Notes: generated by a model from the sequence alone, not told the origin. A stretch of DNA of 64,000 bases from Limnephilus marmoratus (GCA_917880885.1 OU862908.1:10762501-10826500), one strand, 5' to 3'. Shown: positions 21,033 to 32,575, counted from the first letter of the stretch. Made by a program: numbers and translations.

Positions 21033-21487
21033 ACGAAACGGGCGGTCCGTTTGATAGATTCTCCCATCTTAACAGATGGACTGCAATCTTTAGAGCACAG
21101 GCGTCAGGTGGGAATGCTGTCCTTGTTCTACCGGTATTACAATGGAAGGTGCTCCGAGGAACTAGCGTCATTGATCCCCTCGGCACCGGTGCATAGTCGG
21201 GAAACACGCCAAACACGCGCCCAACATTTGTACACGGTTGACATTAGTCACATGAGAACGGGTCGTTTCTATGACTCGTTCTTGAGTTCAACGGCTCGGC
21301 TGTGGAACGATTTGCCGGCCTCTGTGTTTCCTCCCTCCTACAACATGGGTCTCTTCAAGACCCGTATTCACTCCTTCCTTTCCTCAAAAAGACCCTCCAC
21401 ACAGCATCTTCAAAGATGACATAGGCCCTGAGGGAAGTTATTTTCCTCAGGGCCTCCTGTGTGGAGTTAATGTAAAAAAAAATAAAA
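21033..21487 (+). pseudogene. Family C LINE: RT C-terminus plus 3' UTR hairpin and poly(A)
   Basis: The frame from 21033 reads TKRAVRLIDSPILTDGLQSL, EHRRQVGMLSLFYRYYNGRC, and later FYDSFLSSTARLWNDLPASV and FPPSYNMGLFKTRIHSFLSS, stopping at 21417-21419. These are the standard final blocks of a widespread arthropod LINE group (jockey/CR1-like). A short 3' UTR with a hairpin (GGCCCTGAGGGAA / TTTTCCTCAGGGCC) and poly(A) (from about 21472) follows. This copy identifies family C elsewhere in the window as a LINE 3' end. It is 5'-truncated with an open reading frame intact over its surviving length, so relatively young. Confidence 0.88.
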
Positions 21488-21939
21488 AAATAGATGCACA
21501 ATATTCTCCACGATTTACATATTATGTTATTATCTGCGATTATGAACAAAGTCAAAAATGTTGGCGAAGAGGAGGCGGCGTAGTAGGTACCCAAAAAATC
21601 AATCACTGTAGTCATTTTGTAAAGGAAATATTAAATCATGTCCGAATGCAGAGGGATTTATGCAAAACATAAAAATAATTAATTATGTCTAACTTTAAGA
21701 AAATTAATATCTAGGAACGAACTTTAATCCCTCGAGATAATTTATTCGCTTTTCGGAACAACTCATATAGGTATGTTTCATAGAAATCATTGTGCCTCCC
21801 TTAATATCATGGTTAGAATTAAACGGCGTTAGAAAGAAAAAAATCAACATTTTGTATTCAAATCTAAAAGTTAACCACAAAATAATTAAAAACTTCATAA
21901 CAAAGTTTAAGACTGCAATTAAATTATGTTAATATAAAT
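21488..21939. other. No recognised feature
   Basis: AT-rich spacer. Confidence 0.4.
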
Positions 21940-22430
21940 TACTAGCTGGTACCCGGCAATTGTTGCTAAGCCATTTAATAAAAAAATTGTTGCTCCCTGC
22001 GTGTCCTTTCCCATTCGTCCCGATTCCCTTCCGACTCGCCTTCCTCTCCCGCATCCCCATTTCCTCTCGCGTTCCCACTCCGCCTCCACCACCTTTCCTC
22101 TCCCCCTTCCCCCGTACCGCGAACCCCCCTCCCGAGTTCCCCAGCCCCCCACCCTGTTTTCATCCCCCGAACAATTATCCGAGTACAATTACCTCCCACA
22201 TTCCATACATTCATTCCCAGTGTACATTCAGATTTCAAACAGTTCGCGTGACACCTATTGCAATTTTTTTGTACAAATTTCATAATGCCAGAGCTCACCA
22301 GCAGTTTTATACAAACCTTGTCCTGACAATAACGAACACAACAAAAAAAGAATTATCTAATTTGGTGCAGTCGTTCGGAAGTTATGCGCATACATACATT
22401 TCGTCGATTCATTTTTATTTATATAGATAG
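21940..22430 (+). mobile_element. Family B repeat
   Basis: Starts TACTAGCTGGTACCCGGCAA and has a long C/T-rich tract (about 21993-22200). It then has CGCGTGACACCTATTGCAA and GTCGTTCGGAAGTTATG, and ends CATTTTTATTTATATAGAT leading directly into a GATA microsatellite. The tail/microsatellite junction is typical of RTE-dependent retroposons. The proline-rich and glycine/arginine-rich frames here are readings of the C/T tract. Confidence 0.72.
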
Positions 22431-22508
22431 ATAAATAGAAGCGATAGAAAGATAGATAGATAGATAGATAGGAGATAGATAGATAGATAGAAGATAGATA
22501 GATAGATG
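22424..22508 (+). repeat. (GATA)n microsatellite, interrupted
   Basis: GATA repeats with interruptions (AAATAGAAGC, GGAGATA) directly continue the family B tail. They probably expanded from its 3' end. Confidence 0.85.
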
Positions 22509-22829
22509 TGCATGTATTGTTAGTTGTAAGAAAATTCGTACTGTCGTGTCTGTCGTACAAAATATAAAAAAAAAATAAAAAAAATTGAAAATAATTCATG
22601 AAACTTCGTTAATTTTCGATTTTACATGAAATGGTAAAAAGTGAGTTGACGAAAATGTTTAAAATACATTTTCGTAATAAAATACGTATGTTTTTTTTGC
22701 ATTCAAAATATTTATATTTGTTTATTTCGAATTATAAAATTGAAATGCGTTTTCATCACCTTTCTTCAAAAACAGTTTTTAGCATTTATTGCAAATTTAT
22801 TTTGACCTCCCGACGAAATAAGCCCGAGG

Positions 22830-23057
22830 CATGGGCGCAGCCAGATTTTGATTAAGGGTGCGGCAAAAAAAATGTTGAATGGTTACCGAAAAAAGTAGGC
22901 TTCTACAACATATTCATGCTTAAGGCTCTGTGAATACAAAGAATATGAACGGAAGAAGGAAAAAAAATGCGTCTCGGTCGACAATCCCAAAGGACATGTA
23001 TCGGCCAGCCAGGGTTGGGCAAACGCCCCACTTTTCCCCTCCGTGGCTATGCCCATG
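22830..23057. mobile_element. hAT-type MITE, second copy
   Basis: The ends are CATGGGCGCAGCC and the complement of GGCTATGCCCATG. The 8-bp flanks GCCCGAGG and GGCCGAGG agree at seven of eight positions. The interior matches the 18265 copy in inverted orientation. Non-coding; the 64-codon frame is incidental. Confidence 0.75.
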
Positions 23058-23475
23058 GGCCGAGGCCTAATGGGTTAATCAAAGTTACTAATTTGCATTA
23101 TGAACAGTTGGGTGCAGTAGAAAAACTACATATTTTCAGTTGCTCAGAAAATCACGCATAAATCTATTAAGGCTCTCAACACCAACATAAATCAATCAAA
23201 GCCGTGTTCTGGAAATGTTTATAAAAACATTTCAATAACGTTAATTAAGCTAAACTTGTTTGCCTTGTTTAGTATAGATTTAAATACACGTGGATTTTTT
23301 ACGAATAGGAAAATAAAGTGTATATACGTTTTTTTTGTACATAATTTATTACTTTACTAGTTTGAGAACTCAGAAGGCTTCGTCTGTGAATTTTCACAGT
23401 TGTATTGTTGTCTAATTACCTTAGGCTACGTCATTTGTTACATTGATTTCATTTGCTAATACAAAAGGTATTTGG
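23058..23475. other. No recognised feature
   Basis: AT-rich spacer. Confidence 0.4.
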
Positions 23476-23779
23476 GCAGAGGAAGGGGATGGGAAAGAGG
23501 AAGGTGGGGAAGTACCTGGCTATTCAGATCTGGTCACCAAACACGGCTAAAGCCATTTCAAGTAAAGTTTCAGTTCTGAATGGTGGTCTTACACCAGGGC
23601 GATACTGATATCTTCCACTCTGTAACGTGCCGCAAATGTACCATATATTCTTTTTAAATGAATTAATTGTGAAAAAACACAAATTAATCACATAAAAATT
23701 ATTTGCCCACGCCGGGATTCGATCCCGCGACCTTCTGATTGGGAGTCAAGGGTCTTGCCCTTCGACCACGCCGCCCGTC
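23476..23779 (-). mobile_element. SINE family A, 3'-truncated copy
   Basis: The tRNA-like head (23779-23710) and body are present. The last ~80 bp of the consensus are missing at the left. Confidence 0.82.
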
Positions 23780-25152
23780 AACAAACTTTAGCTATTTGAA
23801 TAAAATGTTTAAGTTTTTGGTATTATTTTCCAAGTTTTCAAATTATTGGGAAGAAAACTCTACCAATTAGAATTCTTATTTTGCTAATCTTTTACTGTTG
23901 TTTTCCTTTCTATTTACCTATGTATTGTTTTTACCTCCAATTAAAAGATTTATAACTTGCGATAGAAACGATACATGTTGTGCTGAAAATATTTGCGTTC
24001 AATCATAAATTCTCAAGAGTGTCTTTATTATGTGTGCATTTTTATAGTTATAGTGACATTAAAATAGCCTTGAATAATTATTTAGACAGACCAGAAGTAA
24101 AGATATAGTAAAAACCATAAATCATTAATTTAAAAAAACGACGCCCGATATAAGTAGACATATCTATTATCTATTTTTATAAAAAGCAAGACAAATATGA
24201 CCATTCATATTGTGTTAACTGCGTAAAAGGCTTTACCGGGTATGATATATGTTTCGAAATAAACAAATATTAACTTTTTTCCTTCTTTTAGTTTTTAGTT
24301 CGATATATTTCTGCGAGGAAATATTGTCGATTTTGAAACATTTTTACAAAAAACCAAGAAACCATTTGAACAGTATAGTAACTAGCAAAATTCAGATGAA
24401 TTCACAGTGTTTTACGAAGGTTTTCACAATATAAACAATGAAAATAAACATAGTTTGAGGACAAGACATTGAAAATAAACATTCTTTGATGTTTTCGCAT
24501 GAATTTGCTCAAAATGATTCTGCACAATGTTATTTGTAGATAATAAAACATAAAATGGAATAGATCAATATCTACAGAGTTATTAAAATGTAAAGCACTT
24601 GTATAATATGATGTTGACATGATAAATTTCCCACTTTAACAATAGATTAACGTCATATAATTGGACATACATGTGTTAACTTTAATTATACCAGACACGA
24701 ACGTTACTGTTTATGTGCAATACATCTTGACCAAACGGAAAATACGTTTTATTAAATGCAACACGATAATAAGTTATTACACAGTATTTTTCAAAAGGAA
24801 ATCCAAGACCTTGTTACAATAGGTAATCAAACAGTAGTATTGTAAGGCTGAGACATCTACCTTGTTCGAGTATCAATCGCGGATACTGCGCCTGACTGCA
24901 ATGACACTGTCACCGAAGGAACTACAGAAAATAATATGATCTCTCAAGTAATCAGTAATCACCATTGGTACTGCACTAGCGACGGAGAGCATAATGTTAA
25001 TTATTCGAAACGAGTTTCCGATTTTCACTATACGTACCTAATTACCTTCCGAAGGTCACATATAAGTTGTAGTTTTTATAGGACTGAATGTTCAGTGTTT
25101 ACGTTATTCCATAATTGTGTTTGTGTATCTTACAAGGTAGCTTGATCTAGAT
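23780..25152. other. Long AT-rich stretch, no gene seen
   Basis: Contains only short frames. A patch at 24850-24920 (CTTGTTCGAGTATCAATC) could be a decayed SINE head. Confidence 0.4.
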
Positions 25153-25997
25153 CAGTGATTCCCAAAGTGGTCCAGGTGGACCCCCAGGGGTCCACGGGAG
25201 ACTCGACGGGGGTCTACGTTGGCGTAATAAGAAAATGGGGGTCCACAAGTTGAATGTGGGGTCCACGAAAATTTATCTGGGTTCAATAGTAACTAACCAT
25301 CACGCCGTTTCCCGCAGGGGTAGGCAGAGAGGACGGACCGCCAAACAACTCGATCTTGGCACACACTCCTTGCCTCGTTCACATTCATCAAAAATGTTGG
25401 CTTGGCTTTATCTACCAATGTAGACAGATAATACACTACTAAATCCAAATTTCGGTGATTTTTGACAGATGTGTAAAACGACCCCAAAGTTTCATTAAAT
25501 TATACACCTTTCTTCCATGCCAAAAAATTCATGAAAATCATTAAAAAAACCTAGTCCTGTATTTCCCACCTTAAGAGAAGTGTAGCTCAATGTGTAGTTA
25601 AAGCTTCAAAATGCTTTTTTTAAAGTCTCATTACGACCAATTTTCACCAAAAATCACCGAAAAATTTGGATTTTTTTATTCAATAGTTATACTAACAATT
25701 TATGAAATAAAATAAAAACATTTTTTTGAGTAATCTACATGTATTTCCCCCCTAAGTCTGTAATCATATTATTTTAATGAATAGAACACAAGAAAATACA
25801 ATATTTTTTTATTTATTTATACCACTCCGAATTTAGCGTTGGAACTCAGCTGCGACGCAAATTTCCTTCGTTAGATCTAATCTACACATTTTTTGACGAG
25901 TTTTGGGAATATGGTAGAAATGTAGCAGCAGGGGGTCCACCGAAATCAGTAAAATTTTGAAAGGGGTCTACGAGATAAATAAGTTTGGGAACCTCTG
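25153..25997. mobile_element. hAT element with perfect 8-bp duplication
   Basis: The ends are CAGTGATTCCCAAAGTGG and the complement of AAGTTTGGGAACCTCTG. The flanks ATCTAGAT (25145-25152 and 25998-26005) are identical. Subterminal GGTCCACC/GGGGTCCACGG motifs are also mirrored. It is non-autonomous (no transposase) and hosts a family D LINE piece at 25289-25390. Confidence 0.88.
25289..25390 (-). pseudogene. Family D LINE 3' end, nested in the hAT
   Basis: The minus strand reads MNVNEARSVCQDRVVWRSVL and SAYPCGKRRDG, followed by the CTAA-type tail at the left edge. It is a very short 5'-truncated insertion. Confidence 0.8.
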
Positions 25998-26005
25998 ATC
26001 TAGAT

Positions 26006-26407
26006 TGACATTCGTTGTAAAATATCTCAATGACTGCACGCGGTGCGGTACAACATTTAATTTTGCACGGTCTCTCGCTACGTAACTCGCATGTATATAT
26101 TTTTAAATTTCTTTAATTTTCTTTCTTCCCGAAATGAGTTTTATCTTCCCGAAATGAGTTTTATTAAACTCATTGGGAGTAATGTATTATAAATTTTATG
26201 TAATAATTTTGTAATATATTATCTCTAATAAAAAATAAAAAAATTATTATGTGTATTATTTTTTTCTATGAAATGTAGGTTCAAGGCTTATCTCACTGGC
26301 AATGATTTAATAAAAACAAAACAATCGAGTCAAAATCAGTGATACTTTAAAAAATTGATAAATACACGTTTTCATAGTTTGAAATATTTTCAAATTTGTC
26401 AATAGTT
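26006..26407. other. AT-rich spacer
   Basis: Contains a 24-bp direct repeat with TTCCCGAAATGAGTTTTAT at about 26125-26165; otherwise nothing recognised. Confidence 0.4.
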
Positions 26408-27080
26408 TTTTTTACAATAGCTCCACAGAGGTGGCCGTGAAGAATAAAATTCCCCTCAGAATAATGTATCTTTGGGGAAGCTGTGTGGAGGGTCTTTTTA
26501 GGAAAGGAAGAAGAGATGTTCTGGGAAGTAATGAGGGGTGTGTAGGAATCTGGGGCTCAGTGTGTCCAGGAGTAACGGACGAATGTTCCACTGTGGTGCA
26601 AGGTGATTTAAAAAAAATATGTGAATACATCACAAGAGTCTCAACTGCTCCCGTATGGAGCCTATGAGACTACGCCATCCCAAAATATGTTGTAAGGCTG
26701 AAAATAGTGGGGTGGGGAAAGAGATGGGGAAGAGGAAAGTGAGGAAGTACCTGGCTATTCAGATCTGGTCACTAAACACGGCTAAAGCCATTTCAAGCAA
26801 CGTTTTAATTATGAATGGTGGTCTTACACCAGGGCGATACTGAGTGTCTTCCACTCTGGAAAGGATGTTCCAAGAGAACCCCGCTGAAGGAGTCAAAAGG
26901 TCTCCCTCAACCAGTCCCTCGCGATCTGGTCTGCCACGTAGTTGGCGGGCAGACGCATCCGACGTAAAGTCCCAGACAAACCTTACCCCATGAACTCGGG
27001 CACCCCTGCTAAGTCACCAAACGTAGCGAACCACTTGGGGTGATCTATAGCAGTAGTTGTGTTGGTTATCCAATAAATGG
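26408..27080 (-). mobile_element. Family C element, near full length, split by a SINE
   Basis: The 3' hairpin and poly(A) complement are at the left, and the 5' block ending GTTGGTTATCCAATAAATGG is at the right. SINE A at 26618-26861 interrupts. Its 5' end abuts the 5' end of the inverted copy at 27081. Confidence 0.8.
26618..26861 (-). mobile_element. SINE family A, 5'-truncated, nested
   Basis: The tail (TATGTGAATACATCACAAGA on the plus strand) and body are present. The tRNA head is missing: the copy stops at CCACTCTGGAAAGG. Confidence 0.82.
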
Positions 27081-27449
27081 TTCCAATGAAGGCCCAGCAG
27101 GGGTGACCGGGTTCATGGGGTGAGTTTTGTCCAGGTCTTGGCGGCCTATGCGTCTGCCCACCTGCTGCGTGGTGGGCGGAATCGAGGGAGACTGGTTGAG
27201 GGAGATATTTATTTATAGATACACTCAGAATCTCTCGACAAATCGTTTTGCACCGCAGTCGGATTCATACATCCATCACTCCTGGACACACTGACCCCCA
27301 GATTCCTACCCACCCCTCATACCTATTTCCTTCCCAGAATTTCCTCTCCTTTTCCTTAAAAAACCCTGCTCACTGCATCCCTTAAAATGTCGTAGGCCCT
27401 GACGGAAATTATATTCTTCACGGCCTCCTGTGGCTATTGTAAAAAAAAG
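27081..27449 (+). mobile_element. Family C element, inverted partner
   Basis: Reads in sense from GGTGACCGGGTTCATGGGG through CACTCCTGGACACACTGACC to a poly(A) at 27441-27448. The 3' hairpin is degraded. It forms a head-to-head pair with 26408-27080. Confidence 0.8.
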
Positions 27450-27765
27450 AAAATATAGTTAAATTTAAAAAGGAATTAAGAAAGTATGTCCATCTCAAAT
27501 GTTGACATTTTGTTGGTGATTGAATACAATTAAATTTAAAATGTTTAAAGTTATAGATGTTTGCCCAAATTGTTAATTTTATACACACACCATTCTTAAA
27601 TTATTAGCATACACGACGATGTGATCTAACTTAAGATTCATAAATAAAAACAAATTAATAGTTATGTTAGGTTAGGTTTTAACACCGAATTCTAACACGA
27701 AATAATTATATCCTGGACAACTGGTCTGATTAGCTTAACCGTTAACTGTCAGATTAACTCACTAA
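27450..27765. other. AT-rich spacer
   Basis: Nothing recognised. Confidence 0.4.
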
Positions 27766-28053
27766 TGTCAGTTTTGTCTATCTTATCTGATAGATAACTG
27801 TAAGAATCCTGTCTCTTTGAACACGAACCTTAAGAGACGACCCCGCTTGTACCAGATACCAAATGACCAGATATCATCAGCATTATGCCCGGGAGTGGAT
27901 CATGTAGATCACGTACAAAAGAATCCCACAGCACCTAAAAACGTGCCACACTGGTTTCACTATGCAGGAATATGAGAAATGGACGCATCACAATGTGAAT
28001 TATCGAGCGTTCTTGATAGCGAAAATGTGTTGTTCTCAGACCCAAAAAACTAA
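27766..28053 (+). pseudogene. Unrecognised coding-like frame with one internal stop
   Basis: The frame is open from 27766 to 27972, broken by TGA at 27973-27975, and then open to TAA at 28051-28053 in the same phase. It reads RRPRLYQIPNDQISSALC, PGVDHVDHVQKNPTAPKN, VPHWFHYAG, and after the stop MDASQCELSSVLDSENVLF. GC content is higher than in the neighbourhood and amino-acid use is balanced. No domain is recognised. A decayed gene fragment, an exon, or part of an unfamiliar transposon are all possible; the missing start codon favours a fragment. Confidence 0.35.
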
Positions 28054-28729
28054 CCAGTTATTTAAATGTACCACATTACCTTATGTTGGAGAAATGCTTT
28101 CTTCAGGTTTTCGTTGAATTGGCCCAGTTATCGCGGTTTTTTTACCGGGCCATATACTATGATTTGTGGCACAATATCCATCAAGATCGAATTAGAATTT
28201 TTTTGATAATGTTAGAAACTAATAATACTTTTACACACGATGAATGAAACCATTCTATGGAGAATCTGGTTTTGTTTGAGATCAGAGTGTTTTTATACAC
28301 GATCAATCCAAACAATCGACCTTTCAACGAAGTATAAAAACAAAGTTTGCATATGAAATGCAGTGTCAAATCTCACACCCGTATGGTAACTAAATGGTTA
28401 TTATACATGCATAGTTAGTATATTTTAAATTTATAGGTAATGTTGCATTTTATACCTATATATAAGAGGTGGGACGAAGAAGCATTTTTACAAAGAGAAA
28501 TATATACATAACTTTTTTCGTGCGACAATTTTAAATGAATAATCGCTTGGACTTCATATTTTATGATAATCTTTTAATGCACAATTCTAACAACGATGAA
28601 TAATAAGAAAACTAAAATAAAAAGACATTTATTTAAAAAGAAGTCGAAGATTGCGAATTTTTACGATAGAGAAATAATAATCAAAAAACAATCCACGAAC
28701 AGAAATATACTACGTCATAATTTAAACAA
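28054..28729. other. AT-rich spacer
   Basis: Nothing recognised. Confidence 0.4.
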
Positions 28730-29032
28730 TAGGCCACTTGCATGGATTTCATAACGACTTGGAAAAAAACATGTGGATTAAGAAAATATTAGTAAAATTG
28801 TTTAGAAATGTACAGTTTTTTAAATAAATAAATCCATTATTTGGGCTCGTGACGTCACTACATGAAAATGTCCCGTCTCCGAAAATGTTCCTATTAATTT
28901 TGTAAAATTCCACACTGATTTATTTTTTAATATGGCATCACTTTGATTTAAGGCGAATTTTTTAATTCGTTCACTAGATTTATTGTTTGTTCTCTGCGAA
29001 CTTATCATTTGGTTCGACTTTTTGACAGATGT

Positions 29033-30696
29033 TAGTATTTAGAAAAAGTTCAGTATGGGATCAAAGATGATGTCAAATGTTTTTGGGATTTTATTAAATC
29101 CCAAAAAGCAAATCCACATACCCAAATTAACTTGAGTGATAGAACGGAAACTTTTTCCGATCCCGAAATAGTAAGCCAAAAATTTGCCGATTATTTCAAA
29201 TCAGTGTACAGCCAGATAGCTCCTCAACTAAATCTAGACTTTACTCGAACCGAGAGGCCCTGGAATATTGGCAAAATCGGTCTTGAGCTAACCTGTCCAG
29301 AGGAAGTAGACTCCTGTACTCGAACTTTAAAGCTCGACAAGGCTGCAGGCCCAGACGGAATACCACCTAATATAATTGCTCATATGTCAAAAACCATTTG
29401 TCAACCGCTGAGCTATATATTTAATCTTAGCATATCGACTGGTTGTTTCCCTCATTCTTGGAAACTCACGCGTGTAAGCCCAATTTTCAAGGCTGGAGAC
29501 AAGTCTGATATAAGGAATTACAGACCAGTAGCTGTACTGTCAACCATACCAAAAATTACATCACCAAATTATGCCATTTCTAGGAGAAAACCAACACGGT
29601 TTCATGCCAAGAAAATCCACGGTTTCAAATTTGTTAACATTTTCGCGATTGGTGGCCGTCGGACTGGACTCGAGACACCAAACAGATGTAGTGTATACGG
29701 ATTTTGCCAAGGCTTTTGATCGAGTTGATCATTGGTCCTTTGCTGTTCCTTATACTTATATATGACATCCAGGTTTGTGTAAAATATTGCAAATGTCTTC
29801 TATTTGCAGATGACCTCAAACTTTTGATGGAAATAATCTGTTACTATGACTGCTTAAAAATGCAATCTGACCTTGATGCTATTGCAGAATGGTCAGTAAA
29901 AAACAAATTAGAATTCAATATAAAAAAATGTGTAACTATGACATATACCCGCTCCCAGAAGCCCATAGTTTTTGAATACAACATTAAAGGGAAAACATTA
30001 TGCCGAGTCAATAGCTTTAAAGATCTCGGTATCTCTTTGATCCCAAACTGACATCCTCGGATCATATATCACGGCTCACTCCAGCGTGCTACAAACTCCT
30101 GGGTTTCATCATCAGAATATGTAAGCAATTTGATGACCCAGATGCAATGATAGCCATGTTCGATGGAGTCATAAGAAGTAAGCTGGAGTATGCTAGTGGT
30201 GTGTGGACTCCGCACCAAGCTAAATATATTAATATGCTAGAACAAATTCAGAAAAAGTTCCTTAGGTATGTCTATATGCGGATGAATGGAACGTACCCGA
30301 GATTCATGCACCATATGGAATTACTTGAGGCAACAGATGGATTTAGCTTGGAAACTAGACGTTATGCAAATCTTGCAATTCTTAGTTTTAACATAATCCA
30401 TAATCGTATTGACAGCCCATTCCTCTTGGAATGTTATGGCTTATACGTGCCTGAAAATTTCAGCCGTAGTCGTCGACACGACTTGTTCAAAATACCATAC
30501 GGCAGAACAGATGTTCTAGCACAGCATAGCATGACAAGAGGAATGGTGCTGTTGAACGAAATATCGGAAACACTAGATATATATAACTCTTCTTTAGATA
30601 GCCTTAAGATTTTTTTGTATAATAATCATCTTCCTAGGTGTTAAGACTGTCAAAATGAGAAAATTGTACAGTAATTGGATAAAAAATCTGTTGTAC

Positions 30697-30701
<5 letters not shown>
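29033..30701 (+). pseudogene. LINE reverse transcriptase (jockey-like), internally deleted
   Basis: Starting upstream of the first listed frame: QYGIKDDVKCFWDFIKSQKA, then LDKAAGPDGIPPNI, WKLTRVSPIFKAGDKSDIRN and YRPVAVLSTIPKI. After a frame change come GENQHGFMPRKSTVSNLL and VVYTDFAKAFDRVDH, followed directly by GPLLFLILIYDIQ and LLFADDLKLL (catalytic). A C-terminal frame (30147-30644) runs from MFDGVIRSKLEYASGVWTP to FLYNNHLPRC. The jump from FDRVDH to GPLLF lacks about 70 codons (the SYL..R.Q..GVPQGS part), so the enzyme is inactive. The endonuclease and ORF1 are absent by 5' truncation. The 3' end is an 85-A tail. Confidence 0.9.

Positions 30702-30786
<85 letters not shown>
30702..30786 (+). 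repeat. Uninterrupted poly(A), 85 nt
   Basis: 3' tail of the LINE. The length and purity suggest recent insertion or slippage; the 63-codon lysine-rich frame over it is not a gene. Confidence 0.95.
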
Positions 30787-30791
<5 letters not shown>

Positions 30792-30822
30792 CCCCGTACA
30801 TTTAATGATGTACGGGGTTCTC
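30787..30822. repeat. Perfect 15-bp hairpin after the poly(A)
   Basis: GAGAACCCCGTACAT and its exact complement ATGTACGGGGTTCTC are separated by TTAATG. It starts at the first base after the poly(A). Confidence 0.9.
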
Positions 30823-31320
30823 TTCAGAACGTGAAGCTGATGTCGGTACGTGTTTTAGAGGTATAATGATTATGGAGCTGATTTAAAAAAAATAAAATTT
30901 TATAATATTCTTATTATTATTATAATTTACAAGTACAAGTATATTACATTGAATTTATTAATAAAGACGCTGTACATTATGATTTATGATCAATAAGATG
31001 GATCAAGGAAAAAAAATATTTGTGAGATTTAATATTTTTGTAATATGTAATGATGTAATTATCGTTTTTTCACACCTATAAAATTATGTCCCGTCTTTCC
31101 GGTTTATAAAAAATGGTCTGATTTTTCGGATTGAAATTTTCAAAAAATCCCCAGGGTTTCAAAAATACGATTAAAAAATAAACGGAATGTCTTAGAATAT
31201 TTGCCTGAACCGGAAAAAATTTTAAAAAAATGTGATGCAAGTGGCCTATTAGATAATTTTCATAATATATTTTTTTTAATATTTGTTTTTATATTTTTAT
31301 TCTAAAACTAGAATAATAAA

Positions 31321-31440
31321 AGCTGGCGGGTGTAATAAACTGAGAAGGGGTCACGATCCTCAGCAATAAGGAACCATCAATAAGACAATAATAAAGAAGT
31401 TGTATAATAAATCCTTTATACTGCGCGACGTGTAATTATT
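31321..31440 (+). repeat. Direct repeat copy 1 (pair with 34071-34180)
   Basis: Shares CAGCAATAAGGAACCA, AAGAAGTTGTATAATAAATC and CTGCGCGACGTGTAATTATT with the partner (CAGCAATGAGGAACCA, ACGACGCGGTGTGTAATTAT), at roughly 70 percent by eye. The pair could be diverged long terminal repeats or two copies of an unknown element. Confidence 0.45.
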
Positions 31441-31642
31441 GGATAATTTATTACTAGTTTATTTTTTAAGTGTTAATGTGTACCGACTACTAAAAAATAA
31501 TTTATTAAATCACAAAAAAGTACCTACCGTTGATTCACAGGTATAAAAAAATGCAATTTTTGACAGATAATACGAAATAACGTTTATTTGGTGTAATATA
31601 ACTAGGGGTCTACTCAGTTACATTGAAATAAAATATATGATA

Positions 31643-31728
31643 CATACAGCATCCCCAAAGATTAAATAGGCCCCGAGGGAAGATATTTTACTCAGGGCCT
31701 CCTGTGTGGAGCTATTGTAAAAAAAATA
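31643..31728 (+). mobile_element. Family C 3' end, severely 5'-truncated
   Basis: Contains only CATCCCCAAAGATTAAATAG, the hairpin and GAGCTATTGT plus poly(A). Confidence 0.8.
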
Positions 31729-32575
31729 TGGCTAAAAAGAGACGCCATTATACTACAGGAACTTTAATATTTTTTATTTATTTATTTATTTGTTTGTTTA
31801 CGCCTTGATGGCTTTTACATATAAAATAAATTGTACAGGAGCATTATAACAAGTATGCAGTATCATAAGTATATAGTACATAAAATGATAAACAGAGCTA
31901 GAAAGATATAAGTAGGCTTTACATAAGTAGGTATCAACATTCGAGTAATTGTTTACAAATGAGTTCAACCAGCGGATTCGTATTTGGGCTCACGCTACAT
32001 TATATTCAATAATTATTGTCACAATATCACACAAAATGTGATTCCAAATATACTCGAAGCATACCGGTATTTCAGTGGTGTAAAACATGTGTAAAACATT
32101 TTTAACGATTAATATAAAAGTAGGTAATTTTCTTGTAATTAATTATTTTTTTAATTATAATTTTTTTTTTTGCTATCATAAATGTACGTATGTTTGTTAT
32201 TATGAAAAAGAAAAAAAAGAAAAGGTACATAGTAATTACATATGTAAATAAGTAAGTAGGTACTATGAATGTAGTTATCATGAATGTAGTTACAGAGCAG
32301 TGGGTATTAAGTTTGTTACTGTTAACAATTTGAAACATTTAAGGATTTTTACATTAGTTTGTTATTATCAGGAAAAAATAAAATAAAAGGTACACAGCAA
32401 TTACATATATGTATAAAGAAGTAAGTAGATACTATGAAAGTAGTTACAGAACAATGGGTATTAAATTTGTTACTTTTACCAATCTGGAACATTTAAGGAT
32501 TTTTGCATCTGCATACATATACGCTTTTTGAATGAAGCGATGTTTTTATAAAAAAATATATCGACAGAGCAAGTT
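31729..32575. other. AT-rich; probable 3' UTR of the LINE on the minus strand
   Basis: Contains two tandem-like copies of a ~110-bp segment (TACTATGAATGTAGTTA and TACTATGAAAGTAGTTAC around 32260 and 32432). Probably non-coding 3' part of the LINE at 32576-32959. Confidence 0.4.

Larger units (their letters stand above)
28732..31246. mobile_element. TA-flanked TIR element hosting a LINE
   Basis: GGCCACTTGCAT at 28732 is mirrored by ATGCAAGTGGCC ending at 31246. Each is bordered by TA, as in Tc1/mariner-type insertions. After removing the LINE (29033-30786) about 760 bp remain. A minus-strand frame at 28820-29008 (RIKKFALNQSDAILKNKSVW) is the only possible remnant of a product. The inverted repeats are short (12 bp), so the call is moderate. 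Confidence 0.5.

Noticed and set aside
21919..22430. Proline-rich and Gly/Arg-rich ORFs of 80-156 codons
   Set aside because: They are low-complexity readings of the same family B pyrimidine tract on both strands.
22357..22599. Ser/Ile/Tyr-rich ORF
   Set aside because: It is the translation of the GATA microsatellite.
28820..29008. 62-codon minus ORF as a gene or as an inverted 5' piece of the LINE
   Set aside because: A weak W-N-F resemblance to the LINE was noted, but the rest does not align. Kept only as a possible remnant of the outer TIR element.
30675..30866. Lysine-rich ORF
   Set aside because: It is the translation of the LINE poly(A) tail.
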